Notes: a model not told the origin generated them from the sequence alone. Counted from the first letter of the stretch, positions 8,845 through 17,889 are shown. The stretch: DNA of 64,000 bases from Pseudarthrobacter sp. C4D7 (GCF_013359725.1 NZ_JABFMW010000006.1:62001-126000), one strand, 5' to 3'. Numbers and translations are program-made.

Positions 8845-9441
8845 TCAGTGTTTGCCCTTGTCCTTGCCCTTGCCTTTGGCTTCCTTCGCAGTGGTGGACC
8901 GCTGCTGGCCGTGCGCATCAGGGCCGGGCGCAGGTGCGGGGACAACCACGGGAACAATGGGGTCCACGGATGCGGGCACGTCCTGCACCGCCGCCTCAGG
9001 GGCAGCCACCGTGGCCGCATCCGTGGCTTCCGCAGAGTCAGGCACCGCGGCAGGTTCGGAGGCAGCCGCCGCGGCCATCCGGCTGGTGATGTCTTCCCGG
9101 ACAGCTGCCAGCGCGTCCGTAATGCCGACGTAGCGGGCAGCCGAAACCTGGCCGCCGGCTGCCGCCGCATTAAGGTCCTGTTCAAGGGCCTGCAGCGCAG
9201 CCAGCGCCCCGTCCATCCTGTTCTCCGAGGCAGCCTGGCTGATGCTGAGGACGCGGATCTGGAAACCGTGCAAGACGTCGTCGTCCATGCTTCCGGGACG
9301 GACGGCCGCCGCCCCCGCAACGAGGGCGGCAATGAGTGCACAGCTCAGGATGATCAGGGCACGGACCCGGCGCCGGCGTGGAGCGGGAGTGGACGCTCCC
9401 TCCGGCGCGGGTCCGGCCGCTTTCTGCGCGTCAGGCGGCAT
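8845..9441 (-). CDS. hypothetical membrane-anchored protein
   Basis: 198 residues with one membrane segment near the N-terminus (ALIILSCALIAALVAGAAAV) preceded by a basic RRRRVR. An extracytoplasmic helical region (about 60-125) follows, then an Ala/Pro/Val-rich linker and a lysine-rich tail (KEAKGKGKDKGKH). The start at 9441 (MPPDAQKAAG) lies inside the end of the upstream gene, an overlap of 11 bp that implies coupling. The architecture resembles an anchored regulator or wall-associated protein, but no family is recognised. Confidence 0.65.
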   Translation of the reverse strand: MPPDAQKAAGPAPEGASTPAPRRRRVRALIILSCALIAALVAGAAAVRPGSMDDDVLHGFQIRVLSISQAASENRMDGALAALQALEQDLNAAAAGGQVSAARYVGITDALAAVREDITSRMAAAAASEPAAVPDSAEATDAATVAAPEAAVQDVPASVDPIVPVVVPAPAPGPDAHGQQRSTTAKEAKGKGKDKGKH

Positions 9442-9733
9442 GCCTGCCCCGCAGGGGGACGGTGGACGCGGAACGGACGGGCAGGACTGAAACGGCGGCG
9501 GCGTCGACTGCCGGTGGCAGCATGGGCGCGCCGGGTGCCTGCGCAACGGTCCGCATGATGATGAAGCGGGCGCCTGCCCGGAGAGCCATAGACAACATCA
9601 GGCCGATACCTACGCCGAGCAGGACGTGGCCCACGAGGTAGTTCCGGGAAGCGCCGGGTCCGCCCAGCGCGGCCACGGCCGCGCCGCCAACGGTCAGCAT
9701 CAGTGACAGGGCCGTACCGAATATTGCGCCCAT
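9431..9733 (-). CDS. small integral membrane protein
   Basis: 100 residues with two to three hydrophobic stretches: AIFGTALSLMLTVGGAAVAALGG, then a segment around LVGHVLLGVGIGLMLSMAL. I chose ATG 9733 (MGAIFGT) because AAGGTGGGAG lies about 8 nt upstream. A TTG ten codons further up is possible but lies in the direct-repeat region. It precedes and overlaps the 8845-9441 gene, forming a two-gene unit. Family unknown. Confidence 0.6.
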   Translation of the reverse strand: MGAIFGTALSLMLTVGGAAVAALGGPGASRNYLVGHVLLGVGIGLMLSMALRAGARFIIMRTVAQAPGAPMLPPAVDAAAVSVLPVRSASTVPLRGRHAA

Positions 9734-9756
9734 GGCTCCTGCTCCCACCTTGTTAA

Positions 9757-9793
9757 TCAGCAAGCTTACTAGTTATGCTCAGCAAGCTTACTA
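9757..9793. repeat. 15-bp perfect direct repeat, probable operator
   Basis: TCAGCAAGCTTACTA occurs at 9757-9771 and again at 9779-9793, a period of 22 bp or about two helical turns. Each copy contains the palindrome AAGCTT. The pair lies immediately upstream of the 9733 start, where the promoter of the two membrane-protein genes should be. This arrangement suggests two protein dimers bound on the same face of the helix; the regulator is not identified. Confidence 0.55.
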
Positions 9794-9865
9794 CCAGGCG
9801 GGCCGGAAGCAAGACTCCGGGCGTTCCCCGCCGGGGGCGGCGCCGTTATCCCGGGCGTGTGGCGG

Positions 9866-10804
9866 CTAGCCCCGCCGGTCCAGTGCGGCGAGCAGCCGGC
9901 GGACGGAGCCGCCCAGGTTCCATTCCGCGGCCAGCTGTTCAAGTTCCGCTCGCCGGTCGCCGGTCACCGGCTGCAGCAGAGCGCCTGCCTCCTCAAGGGA
10001 GGGCAGCTTGAGGTCCCGCGCCAGGCGGACGACGGCGGGGGCTGCTTCAAGGTAGGCCGCGGCGGCGGCAAGCTTCGCCCGGACAGGGCCCGCGACTCCG
10101 CCGTCGTCGGCCGCCGCCGCCTCCAGCAGCCGTTCCAGGGTGCCATGCTTGAGCAGCAGCGACGCGGCTGTCTTCTCGCCGATCCCGGTCACGCCGGGCA
10201 GCCCGTCCGAGGCGTCGCCGCGCAGTGTGGCGTAGTCCGCATACTGTTGCGGCAGGACCTTGTACTTGGCCACCACGGTCTCTTCGGTCATGACCTCAAG
10301 GTTCTTCATGCCGCGCGCCGTGTAGATCACCCGCACCCCGCGGCCGTCGTCGCACACCTGGAAAAGGTCACGGTCGCCGGTAACAACATCCACCGGCAGG
10401 CTGGCCTGGCTGGCGTAGGTGCCCACCACGTCATCGGCCTCGTATCCGGCGGCACCCACAATGGCGATGCCGGCCAGCTCGAGCATGCGGCGGATCATGG
10501 GCAGCTGCGCTTCCAGGCCCTCAGGCACCACTTCGATGTCCGTGCCGCCGGGGACTGCCCGGGCCACCCGGTGGGCTTTGTAGGTGGGGACCAGGTCCAC
10601 CCGCCACTGCGGCCGCCAGTCGTCGTCCCAACAGGCCACCAGGTGGGTGGCATGGTAATCCACAGTGAGGCGGGCGATCATGTCCAGCAACCCGCGGACA
10701 GCGTTGACCGGCGTCCCGTCGGGGCGGCGGATGGTGTCCGGCAGGCCGTAGAAGGCGCGGAAGTACAGGGAGGCAGTGTCGAGCAGCATGAGGCGCTGGG
10801 GCAT
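9866..10804 (-). CDS. 5'-3' exonuclease (PolI N-terminal-domain type)
   Basis: 312 residues made only of the 5'-nuclease/FEN fold found at the N-terminus of DNA polymerase I. Visible are LLDTASLYFRAFYGLP near residues 7-22, CWDDDWRPQWR, the acidic cluster GYEADDVVGTYA, VTGDRDLFQV and the helix-hairpin-helix GDASDGLPGVTGIGEKTA. No polymerase domain follows, as in stand-alone actinobacterial exonucleases. It likely removes flaps or RNA primers. It is separate from the neighbouring fusion gene (60 bp gap, same strand). Confidence 0.9.
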   Translation of the reverse strand: MPQRLMLLDTASLYFRAFYGLPDTIRRPDGTPVNAVRGLLDMIARLTVDYHATHLVACWDDDWRPQWRVDLVPTYKAHRVARAVPGGTDIEVVPEGLEAQLPMIRRMLELAGIAIVGAAGYEADDVVGTYASQASLPVDVVTGDRDLFQVCDDGRGVRVIYTARGMKNLEVMTEETVVAKYKVLPQQYADYATLRGDASDGLPGVTGIGEKTAASLLLKHGTLERLLEAAAADDGGVAGPVRAKLAAAAAYLEAAPAVVRLARDLKLPSLEEAGALLQPVTGDRRAELEQLAAEWNLGGSVRRLLAALDRRG

Positions 10805-10864
10805 ACCTCGATCCTCACATGGAAAGGGCCGAACCGGCAGCAGCCCGGATGCCGTCCGTGGCGC

Positions 10865-12721
10865 CTAGAAGGACGGCGCCGCGATTCCCAGGCCCAGGAG
10901 TCCCCGCCCTGCCTGCTCCAGGATGGGATCGATGCCCAGTGTGGGATGGTTCAGGATCACGCCGACATCCCGCTGGATGCGCTGGAGCGGGTGCGCGAGC
11001 CGGTGCATGCTGCCGCCCGAACCACCCACCGCCAACCGGACCGCCTCCTGCGAAGCATCGGCGCTGAGGGCCAGCGAGAGTCGGAATGACGCGCGCGGCG
11101 ACTCAGACATTCCCGCGTCGGCATGGCCCTCCGGAGGCAGCAGGGACAGTGCAGCCTCCCAGTGCTGCTGCGCAGCAGCCAACGCCCCTGACACCCTGGC
11201 AAAGCGGGCCTGGGCCAGGGCAGAATCAGCCTGGCGCACATTGATGCCGTTTTTTGTCTTTGGCACCAGCAGCTGCTCCCGGAAGAGTTCCACAGCGTAC
11301 TCGGCGGAGCCCAAGGCCGCAGCGGGCGCCACGAGATTGAGCAGCGTTGCCATGGGCGCATGGATGAGCGGGTCATGGTGGACCAGGCTGCCGGGGTTTT
11401 CCGGGCTGCTGAGCAACGCCCACTCCGCCACCCGGTGGCCGGGAACAAAAAGTCCGTCCGCGCGGAGGTCGTTGCTGCCGGTTCCCCGCAGCCCGTCGGT
11501 GTGCCAGGCGTCCAGCAGGTCGAGTTCGGCCACCGGAACGAGCGCCTGCATCCGGGTGCCGTCGAGGTTCACGGCCAGCAGGGCCCACTGCGAGTGCATG
11601 ACGCCGGAGGCGAAACTCCAGTGTCCTGAGATGGCGTATCCGCCGGGGACTTTCCATGCCCGGCCCGGCGGGGCACTGGTGGCGGCCGCAAGGGGAACCT
11701 GACCACCGGCGAAGACCTCATCCTGCACCGCACGGGGCCACCTGGCCAGCATCCAGGCATGTTCGGCGAGGTGCCCGGCAGTCCAGGCCGTGGAGGCGCA
11801 TCCCCTCGCAAGGACCCTGACAACTTCACCGTAAGTCCGGGCTCCGAGCCCGTAGCCACCTGCACCCACGGGCGCCAGGATGCGGAAGACGCCGGCGTCC
11901 TGGAGTTCCTGCACCGTCGAGGCGGGCAGCCGGCGCAGCCGCTCCGTTTCCTCCGCCCGGGCCCGCAGTCCCGGGACCAGCGCGGCAGCCCGGGCCGGCA
12001 TGTCCGGCCGGGCCGCCTCGGGCCCGGCCGTAGGCTGCGGTGCATGGTCGACGGCGGCCTGGCCAAGTTCCAGCGTATGGCCGGTGCGGTCGCGCTTGGC
12101 GGCGAGGTACCGGGAGTTGGCAGCCGACAGGTGGACGCCGGTGGGAACCTGCTGCTGGATGCCAATACCCAGTGCAGCCAACTGGTGGGCCTTGTCCGGG
12201 TTGTTGCTCAGCAGCCGTACCGTGGTGGCGCCAAGGGTGCTGAGCATCTGGGCTGCTGCCGTGTAGTCGCGCTCGTCTTCTCCGTGCCCCAGCGCGAGGT
12301 TGGCGTCGTAGGTGTCAAGGCCCTGGTCCTGCAGCGCATAGGCGTCAAGCTTGGAGTACAGACCGATGCCCCGGCCTTCCTGCCGGAGGTAGAGGAGGAA
12401 ACCGCCGGCGGCGGCAATCTTCTCGACGGCTTCCCTGAGCTGGGGGCCGCAGTCGCAGCGCTCACTGCCAAAGACATCACCGGTCATGCACTCGCTGTGC
12501 AGCCGGACCAGCGGTGCCTTGCCGCCATCGAGCAGCGCCTGTTCCCAGCCGCCCAGGGCCAGCAGGAGATGTTCCCTGCCGTCGGCCAGCCCGTGGAACG
12601 TCATGACGTCCGCGGAGGCGGCGTAGCCATCGGGAAAGCGCAGGGGGACGCTCACACGGGTACGGATGACAGCACGAGGCAGGTGGCTGTTCAGGGGCAG
12701 TTCATGGGTTGCTGTCGTCAT
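10865..12721 (-). CDS. fusion of GTP cyclohydrolase II and flavin-dependent monooxygenase
   Basis: 618 residues with two enzymes in one frame. Residues about 10-220 are GTP cyclohydrolase II (RibA type): zinc cysteines C78, C89 and C91 (HSECMTGD, ERCDCG), the substrate loop YLRQEGRGIGLYSK, and RLLSNNPDK. A proline/alanine linker spans about 221-240. Residues 241-618 have the acyl-CoA-dehydrogenase fold of two-component flavin monooxygenases (HsaA/DszC/SfnB-like), with RGCASTAWTAGHLAEH and the HW-SFASGV region. The first half opens the guanine ring of GTP; the second would use reduced flavin and O2. No ribB, ribH or ribE is nearby. ATG 12721 is preferred over 12748 because GGAAG lies 6 nt upstream. 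Confidence 0.85.
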   Translation of the reverse strand: MTTATHELPLNSHLPRAVIRTRVSVPLRFPDGYAASADVMTFHGLADGREHLLLALGGWEQALLDGGKAPLVRLHSECMTGDVFGSERCDCGPQLREAVEKIAAAGGFLLYLRQEGRGIGLYSKLDAYALQDQGLDTYDANLALGHGEDERDYTAAAQMLSTLGATTVRLLSNNPDKAHQLAALGIGIQQQVPTGVHLSAANSRYLAAKRDRTGHTLELGQAAVDHAPQPTAGPEAARPDMPARAAALVPGLRARAEETERLRRLPASTVQELQDAGVFRILAPVGAGGYGLGARTYGEVVRVLARGCASTAWTAGHLAEHAWMLARWPRAVQDEVFAGGQVPLAAATSAPPGRAWKVPGGYAISGHWSFASGVMHSQWALLAVNLDGTRMQALVPVAELDLLDAWHTDGLRGTGSNDLRADGLFVPGHRVAEWALLSSPENPGSLVHHDPLIHAPMATLLNLVAPAAALGSAEYAVELFREQLLVPKTKNGINVRQADSALAQARFARVSGALAAAQQHWEAALSLLPPEGHADAGMSESPRASFRLSLALSADASQEAVRLAVGGSGGSMHRLAHPLQRIQRDVGVILNHPTLGIDPILEQAGRGLLGLGIAAPSF

Positions 12722-12783
12722 GAGGAACTTCCGTCGACTGGAGAGCATTGATTGAAGGTTAAAGTGAAGATACGCCCTTTTAG

Positions 12784-12796
12784 TTCAAGCTTCAAG
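12784..12796. promoter_or_regulatory. candidate operator upstream of the cyclohydrolase-monooxygenase fusion
   Basis: TTCAAGCTTCAAG is a 6-bp direct repeat around AAGCTT, placed about 60 bp upstream of the 12721 start in a local AT-rich stretch of an otherwise GC-rich gap (12722-12911). It could be a MarR- or LysR-type site controlling the fusion gene or the divergent BNR gene. No FMN-riboswitch-like structure was seen here. Confidence 0.3.
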
Positions 12797-12911
12797 TAAT
12801 CAGACCGCGGGGGCCTGGGCCGCGCCGCACTGCCACCCCGCACGGTGGCCGCCAGATACGGCGCGGCGCTGGCCCATTGACCCTACGGATTGCATCGGCA
12901 AGGATGTTGGA

Positions 12912-14234
12912 ATGCCCTTTCCCAATGATGCTGCAAGCGCCCTGCCTGCGGGCACGGCCATAATCAACGACAACGGAGCGTGGTGCTGGTTCCAGGACGA
13001 GCGGTGCCTGGTCGATCCGGCCTCCCGCACCCTGCTGGTGGGTTCAGTCGCAGCGCCGGAGGGTCCACACGGTGAAAGCCGGGGCGGGAACATCGAAGTG
13101 GCCGCCCTCGATCTCGCCACGGGCCAAAGCACCGTCCACGTCCTGCACCGGCAGCTCGAATCCGATGACCACAACGCCCCGGCACTGCTGATCAGGCCGG
13201 ACGGCCGCTACCTGGCCATGTATGCCAAGCACAAGACTGACAACTACTCCCGCTGGCGGGTCTCCACGCGTCCCCACGACGCCTCCGAGTGGGGGCCCGA
13301 ACAGCAATTCGATTGGACTGAACTGGCGGCCGGCCGCGGCGCCACCTATTCCAACCTGCACCGCCTGGACGCGGAGTCCCGGGTATACAACTTTGTCCGC
13401 GCCATCAATGACGACCCCACCCTCATGGTGTCGGGCGATGACGGCACCACGTGGCGCTACGGCGGAAAACTCTTCACCCGGCCCAAGGTGGGCTACGTCA
13501 ACGGCTACACCCGCTACGCCGGCAACGGGGAAGACCGCATCGACCTGATCACCACGGACCACCACCCGCGGGATTACAACAACAGCATCTATCACGGCTA
13601 TATCCGGGACGACGCCGTGCATGACGCCCAGGGGCGGGTGGTATCCAAGCCACTGATCGGCTCGGCCGGCATCGACCAGGCGGCTCTCACCACCGTCTTC
13701 GAGGCTGGAACCATCCTTGGCGGGGACGTCCTCACCCACGCCTGGACGGTGGACCTTCGCGGCCGTGGCACCCACTTGGCCGCCATCATCAGTTGCCGGG
13801 CCAACGACGTCAACGGAGTCCTCACGCGGGACCAGGTGCTCGACGTCGATGACCACCGCCTGCTGTACGCCCGCTTTGACGGCACGGTCTGGAGGGTCAA
13901 CCCGCTCGCCGCAGCCGGTTCCGCGCTGCTCCCCCACGAGCAGGACTACACCGGCCTGGGCGCCGTGGACCCTTACAACCTGGACCTGGTCTACGTGTCC
14001 ACGCCCGTTGATCCCCGGACCGGCAGCACAACCCCCCGGTATGAGATCTACCGGGGCCGCACCCGCGACGCCGGCGCCACCTGGGAGTGGGAAGCCGTCA
14101 CCTCCGGCTCGACGGTGGACAACCTTCGCCCCATGGTGGCACCCGGGGACCCCGGGGTGCACGCCGTCTGCTGGTTCCGCGGAACCATGGGCTCCTCCCA
14201 GGCGTACGGGACTGAAGTGGTGGTGCTTACCTGA
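12912..14234 (+). CDS. BNR_4 repeat family protein, probably glycan-active
   Basis: 440 residues of the BNR_4 (PF15892-like) beta-propeller type. Clues: the Asp-box-like element SGDDGTTWRYGGKLF, the family motif TTDHHPRDYNNSIYHGYI, and repeats of DGRYLAMYAKH and RDAGATWEWEAV. No signal peptide is visible, so the protein looks cytoplasmic. Some BNR_4 relatives are polysaccharide lyases or sit in glycan loci, but this one is isolated, divergent from the fusion gene. Substrate not predictable. Confidence 0.75.
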   Translation: MPFPNDAASALPAGTAIINDNGAWCWFQDERCLVDPASRTLLVGSVAAPEGPHGESRGGNIEVAALDLATGQSTVHVLHRQLESDDHNAPALLIRPDGRYLAMYAKHKTDNYSRWRVSTRPHDASEWGPEQQFDWTELAAGRGATYSNLHRLDAESRVYNFVRAINDDPTLMVSGDDGTTWRYGGKLFTRPKVGYVNGYTRYAGNGEDRIDLITTDHHPRDYNNSIYHGYIRDDAVHDAQGRVVSKPLIGSAGIDQAALTTVFEAGTILGGDVLTHAWTVDLRGRGTHLAAIISCRANDVNGVLTRDQVLDVDDHRLLYARFDGTVWRVNPLAAAGSALLPHEQDYTGLGAVDPYNLDLVYVSTPVDPRTGSTTPRYEIYRGRTRDAGATWEWEAVTSGSTVDNLRPMVAPGDPGVHAVCWFRGTMGSSQAYGTEVVVLT

Positions 14235-14306
14235 TCCAGGCGCGCTGGGCGTATTGCCGGAGCATGGTGGCAGGCCAGGTATCCGCCATCGCCACGCTCC
14301 CGGCGG

Positions 14307-16307
14307 TCAGAACCAGTCACCGTCTGCATAGGCGCTGCGGACGTGGACGCGGAGGTACTCTCCCACCACGGCCGCTCCAAGATCCCCCACGTCCGGCGCC
14401 ACGACACGGCCCTCCACACGCTGGGCCATCCGTTGGATGAACCGCTCCAGGCCGGGGTCGTTGCCGAGGCGGAAGAAAGTGGCCTGGACGCCGGCCCGCC
14501 CAAGGCGGTCCAGTTCGGCAACCGTGGCGCGGATAGTCTCCGCGTCCGGCGGCCAATTGAACCAGGAGTCCCCGTCAGGCAGGAGGTGCGCCGTGGGTTC
14601 GCCGTCCGTGACCACCAGCAGGACGGGCTGCATGGACGGGTGCCGGCGGAAGAAGCGGCCGGCCAGCAGCAGGCCGTGATGCAGGTTGGTCCCCTGTTCG
14701 CGGAGGGCGGGCAACGCCGTAAGTTCGCCGATATCCATGGTCTGCGCATAGCGGCCGAAGGTGATCAGCTCCAGCCGGTCACCGCGGAAGCGGGTGGACA
14801 CCAAGTGGTGCAGTGCCAGCGCGGTCCGCTTCATGGGAACCCAGCGCCCTTCTGCCGCCATGGAGAAGGACACGTCCACCAGCAGGGCCACGGCGGCCTG
14901 CGTGCGGGCCTCCGTTTCCGAGACTTCGATGTCGCCCACCGCGAGGCGCAGCCCGCCGGCCGGGTCACCGCCGCCGGCCATGGTGCGCCGGATGGCGTTG
15001 GTCATGGTGCGCGTGACATCCCACGGCTCAGCGTCCCCGAACTCCCACTGCCGGCTGGAGCCCGTCTGCTCGCCTGCGGCACCGGCCATCCTGGTGTCAC
15101 GGCTCCCCTGCCTGCCTGACAGTTGCCTGGCGGCGTCGCGCAGCAGCGACTTTCCCAGCCGCCGCATGGCTTGCGGGGACAGCCGGAGGTCGCCGTCGGC
15201 GCCCCTGCGAAGGTAACCGCCGTCCTGAATGGCCCGTTCGATCTCCGCGAGGGTACGGGCACTCACGGCGGCGTCTTCGCCCAGCTGGCGGGCCAGCGCG
15301 TCCAGGTCCAAGTCATCGAGCCGGGAACCGTTGTAGGACTGCGAGAGCTGTTCGGACAGCTCGTCGAGTTCGGCGATGTCCTGCAGAACGCCGGTGCCGT
15401 CGCCCAGCCCCAGGCCCTCCTGCCCTTCAAAACGTTCCGAGCCGGTCCAGTCCTCCCCAGGACGCAGGGCCTGGAGGGTGGCGTCGAGTTCGCTGAGCTG
15501 GGCCATCAATTCGGGCGAACCAAAGGCCCGGGCGGACAGCCGCATGAGTTCATCGCGCTGCTCCGGGGACATGGACTGCAGGAGCCGCTGGGCGGCGGCG
15601 GCGCGCTGGGCGAGGGCATCCACCATTTCCTCCACCGATTGCGGATTCTCCGGAAAGAACTGGCCGTGCTTGGCCATGAAGTCCTGGAAATCTGCGTCGG
15701 TGTCCTCCCCGCGCCGGTGTTTGCCCAGCAGGTCGTTGAGGTCCCGCAGCATACCGTTGACTGCCTGCCGGTCCTCGTCAGTGGCGCTCTCCAGCGCCTG
15801 CTTCATGCCCGCGAAGCGCTGCTCGAGGACCTCGCGGCCCAGCAGGTCCTTGATGTGTTCGTAGGCCTCCCGTGCTGCGCTGGATTGCCAGTCGTAGGAT
15901 GCCAGCTCGTTGACCGCAGCGGCAGTGGAGGCCGGGAGGTTCTGCAGCTGCATCTCCCTGAAGGCCCGTTCGGAGTTGTCCATCATGGCGTCCCGGGCCA
16001 GCTGCTTGCGCTCCTCCAGCACTGCAGTGTCCAGGAGCTTCTTCACCTCGTCCAGGGTGCCATCCAGCCGGTGCCGGCTGAGCAGGTCGCGGCGCCGCTC
16101 CTGGACGCGCCGGGCAAGGTCATCCAGGCCGTCCCGGTTCCGGCTTCCGCGCCGCAGGAATTCCCGCAGGGCGTGTCGTGGCGAATACCCGGCCATGACG
16201 TCCTCGGCGACGGCGTCAAGGGCTTCGGCAAGGTCGACGGGCGGGGCGAGCGGATCCGGTCCGCCGGTATACCGGCCGTACTTGGCGGACCGCTTGTGGA
16301 TGGCCAT
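14307..16307 (-). CDS. VWA-domain protein partner of MoxR-type ATPase
   Basis: 666 residues. The first about 440 are helical and charged with no recognised enzyme domain. The C-terminal third is a von Willebrand A domain with an intact MIDAS (LLVDVSFSMAAEG, giving DxSxS) and the threonine/aspartate strand VVTDGEP. The gene starts 14 bp after the AAA+ gene on the same strand. MoxR/VWA pairs act as chaperone-like systems that insert metals or assemble complexes; the client here is unknown, and no chelatase H subunit or metal enzyme lies next to it. Confidence 0.82.
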   Translation of the reverse strand: MAIHKRSAKYGRYTGGPDPLAPPVDLAEALDAVAEDVMAGYSPRHALREFLRRGSRNRDGLDDLARRVQERRRDLLSRHRLDGTLDEVKKLLDTAVLEERKQLARDAMMDNSERAFREMQLQNLPASTAAAVNELASYDWQSSAAREAYEHIKDLLGREVLEQRFAGMKQALESATDEDRQAVNGMLRDLNDLLGKHRRGEDTDADFQDFMAKHGQFFPENPQSVEEMVDALAQRAAAAQRLLQSMSPEQRDELMRLSARAFGSPELMAQLSELDATLQALRPGEDWTGSERFEGQEGLGLGDGTGVLQDIAELDELSEQLSQSYNGSRLDDLDLDALARQLGEDAAVSARTLAEIERAIQDGGYLRRGADGDLRLSPQAMRRLGKSLLRDAARQLSGRQGSRDTRMAGAAGEQTGSSRQWEFGDAEPWDVTRTMTNAIRRTMAGGGDPAGGLRLAVGDIEVSETEARTQAAVALLVDVSFSMAAEGRWVPMKRTALALHHLVSTRFRGDRLELITFGRYAQTMDIGELTALPALREQGTNLHHGLLLAGRFFRRHPSMQPVLLVVTDGEPTAHLLPDGDSWFNWPPDAETIRATVAELDRLGRAGVQATFFRLGNDPGLERFIQRMAQRVEGRVVAPDVGDLGAAVVGEYLRVHVRSAYADGDWF

Positions 16308-16321
16308 GGTGCCTCCTGTGC

Positions 16322-17710
16322 CTAACCGTAGATGGTTTCCTCGTCGTCGGATTCCTTGGAGATCCGGCGGCCCAGGTAGAGGCCTTCCAAGGCGAGTTCG
16401 ACGGCGGCGGCCAGCTGCCCGTCGTTGGCTGCACCCAGGCGCCGGCCGATTTCGTCGTACAGCCCCGAGCCGTCCAGGGACGGCAGGTTGCCCAGGAACT
16501 CCTGAGCCGTGACCTGTTCACCCGTGGTGACGGTCCGGTGCCCGTCCAGCGCCGCCACCAGCGGCCCCATGTCCAGCCCCTGGAAATGCGCCCTGACCGC
16601 TTCCGCAGTGGCGGTGCGCAAGAGGTGGTCAAGGACGCCCTGCTCCCGCCCCTCCTCGCCGGATTCGAACTCGATCTTGCCCGTCAGCACCTCCACAGCC
16701 GGCTCCAGGTCAATAATCCTGGCCACCGCCTGGTCCTCGCCCCGCAGGCTGGCCCGGCGCAGTGCGGCCGCGGCCACCGTCTCCGCTCCGGCGATGGCGA
16801 ACCGTGCGGACACGCCGGAGGTCTGGTTGATGGCCGGTGACTGCCTGAGCGCCCGGGTGTAGCGGGCGAGGATCTCCAGGATGAACGGCGGGACGTCCGC
16901 AACCAGCCGCCCCTCCTGCCGGATGACGGCCACTTCGTCCTCCAGCTCAAGGGGGTAATGAGTGCGGATCTCCGCGCCGAACCGGTCTTTCAGCGGTGTG
17001 ATGATCCGGCCACGGTTGGTGTAGTCCTCGGGGTTTGCCGACGCGACCACCAGTACATCCAGCGGCAGCCGCAGGACATAGCCGCGGATCTGGATGTCCC
17101 GTTCCTCCATGACGTTGAGCATGGCCACCTGGATGCGTTCAGCCAGGTCCGGCAGTTCGTTGATGGCGATGATCCCGCGGTTGGAACGCGGAATAAGCCC
17201 ATAGTGGATGGTCTCCGGGTCCCCCAGGCGGCGGCCCTCGGCCACCCGCATCGGGTCCACGTCACCGATCAGGTCAGCGACAGACGTGTCCGGCGTGGCG
17301 AGCTTCTCCACGTAGCGCTCCGAACGGTGCCGCCACGCCACCCGCAGCCGGTCCCCCTCCGTCAGGACCCGGGAACGGGACTGTTCGGTGATCGGATCAA
17401 AGGGATGCTCGTTCAGCTCCGAATCCTCGATCACGGGCGACCACTCGTCCAGCAACCCGGCAAGCGTCCGCAGCAGGCGGGTCTTGCCTTGGCCGCGTTC
17501 CCCGAGGAGGACGACGTCGTGCCCGGCCAGCAGGGCTCGCTCCAGCTGCGGAACCACCGTACGGCTGAAGCCGTACAGGCCCGGCCACGGGTCACGTCCA
17601 GCAGCCAGGGCAGCGAGGAGGTTGTCACGGATTTCGTGCCGCAGGTCCTTGTGGACATGCCCTGCCGCACGCAGTTCACCAACGGTGTAGATATCGGGGC
17701 GATCAGTCAC
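16322..17710 (-). CDS. AAA+ ATPase, MoxR/magnesium-chelatase ChlI-like
   Basis: 462 residues. Walker A LLGERGQGKTRLL lies near residues 68-80. Walker B is degenerate but recognisable in GIIAINELPDL, and the sensor-1 region is VLVVASANPEDYTNRGRIITPLKDRFG. A helical lid with FAIAGAETVAAAALRRA follows. This is the ATPase half of the pair with the VWA protein immediately downstream (14 bp). Members remodel protein complexes using ATP. It heads a two-gene operon; the upstream gap carries a tandem repeat. Confidence 0.85.
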   Translation of the reverse strand: MTDRPDIYTVGELRAAGHVHKDLRHEIRDNLLAALAAGRDPWPGLYGFSRTVVPQLERALLAGHDVVLLGERGQGKTRLLRTLAGLLDEWSPVIEDSELNEHPFDPITEQSRSRVLTEGDRLRVAWRHRSERYVEKLATPDTSVADLIGDVDPMRVAEGRRLGDPETIHYGLIPRSNRGIIAINELPDLAERIQVAMLNVMEERDIQIRGYVLRLPLDVLVVASANPEDYTNRGRIITPLKDRFGAEIRTHYPLELEDEVAVIRQEGRLVADVPPFILEILARYTRALRQSPAINQTSGVSARFAIAGAETVAAAALRRASLRGEDQAVARIIDLEPAVEVLTGKIEFESGEEGREQGVLDHLLRTATAEAVRAHFQGLDMGPLVAALDGHRTVTTGEQVTAQEFLGNLPSLDGSGLYDEIGRRLGAANDGQLAAAVELALEGLYLGRRISKESDDEETIYG

Positions 17711-17793
17711 TCCTCTACGGTAAGCCCGCCCCTGCGGCTAATCGATAGATTCCTCCAGATTCCTGCGCGGCGTCCCAAACCGGCCCCCACGCT

Positions 17794-17843
17794 GCTACCG
17801 CTTCCCGCTCCCCACGCGGCTACCGCTTGCCGCTCCCCACGCC
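17794..17843. repeat. two tandem copies of a 25-bp unit
   Basis: The unit GCTACCGCTT(C/G)CCGCTCCCC runs twice in tandem, at 17794-17818 and 17819-17843, with only one or two differences. It lies in the 179-bp divergent gap between the AAA+ ATPase and the phosphatase gene. A shorter GCGGCTACGCTT follows close to the phosphatase start. Function unknown; it may be a simple duplication. Confidence 0.5.
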
Positions 17844-17889
17844 TCGCAGGCTCGGCATGGGGTCCCCTCGCGGCTACGCTTAGACCCAA

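Noticed and set aside
12722..12911. Possible FMN riboswitch upstream of the cyclohydrolase fusion
   Set aside because: No conserved FMN-aptamer stems or loops are visible; the gap is short and shows only a small direct repeat.
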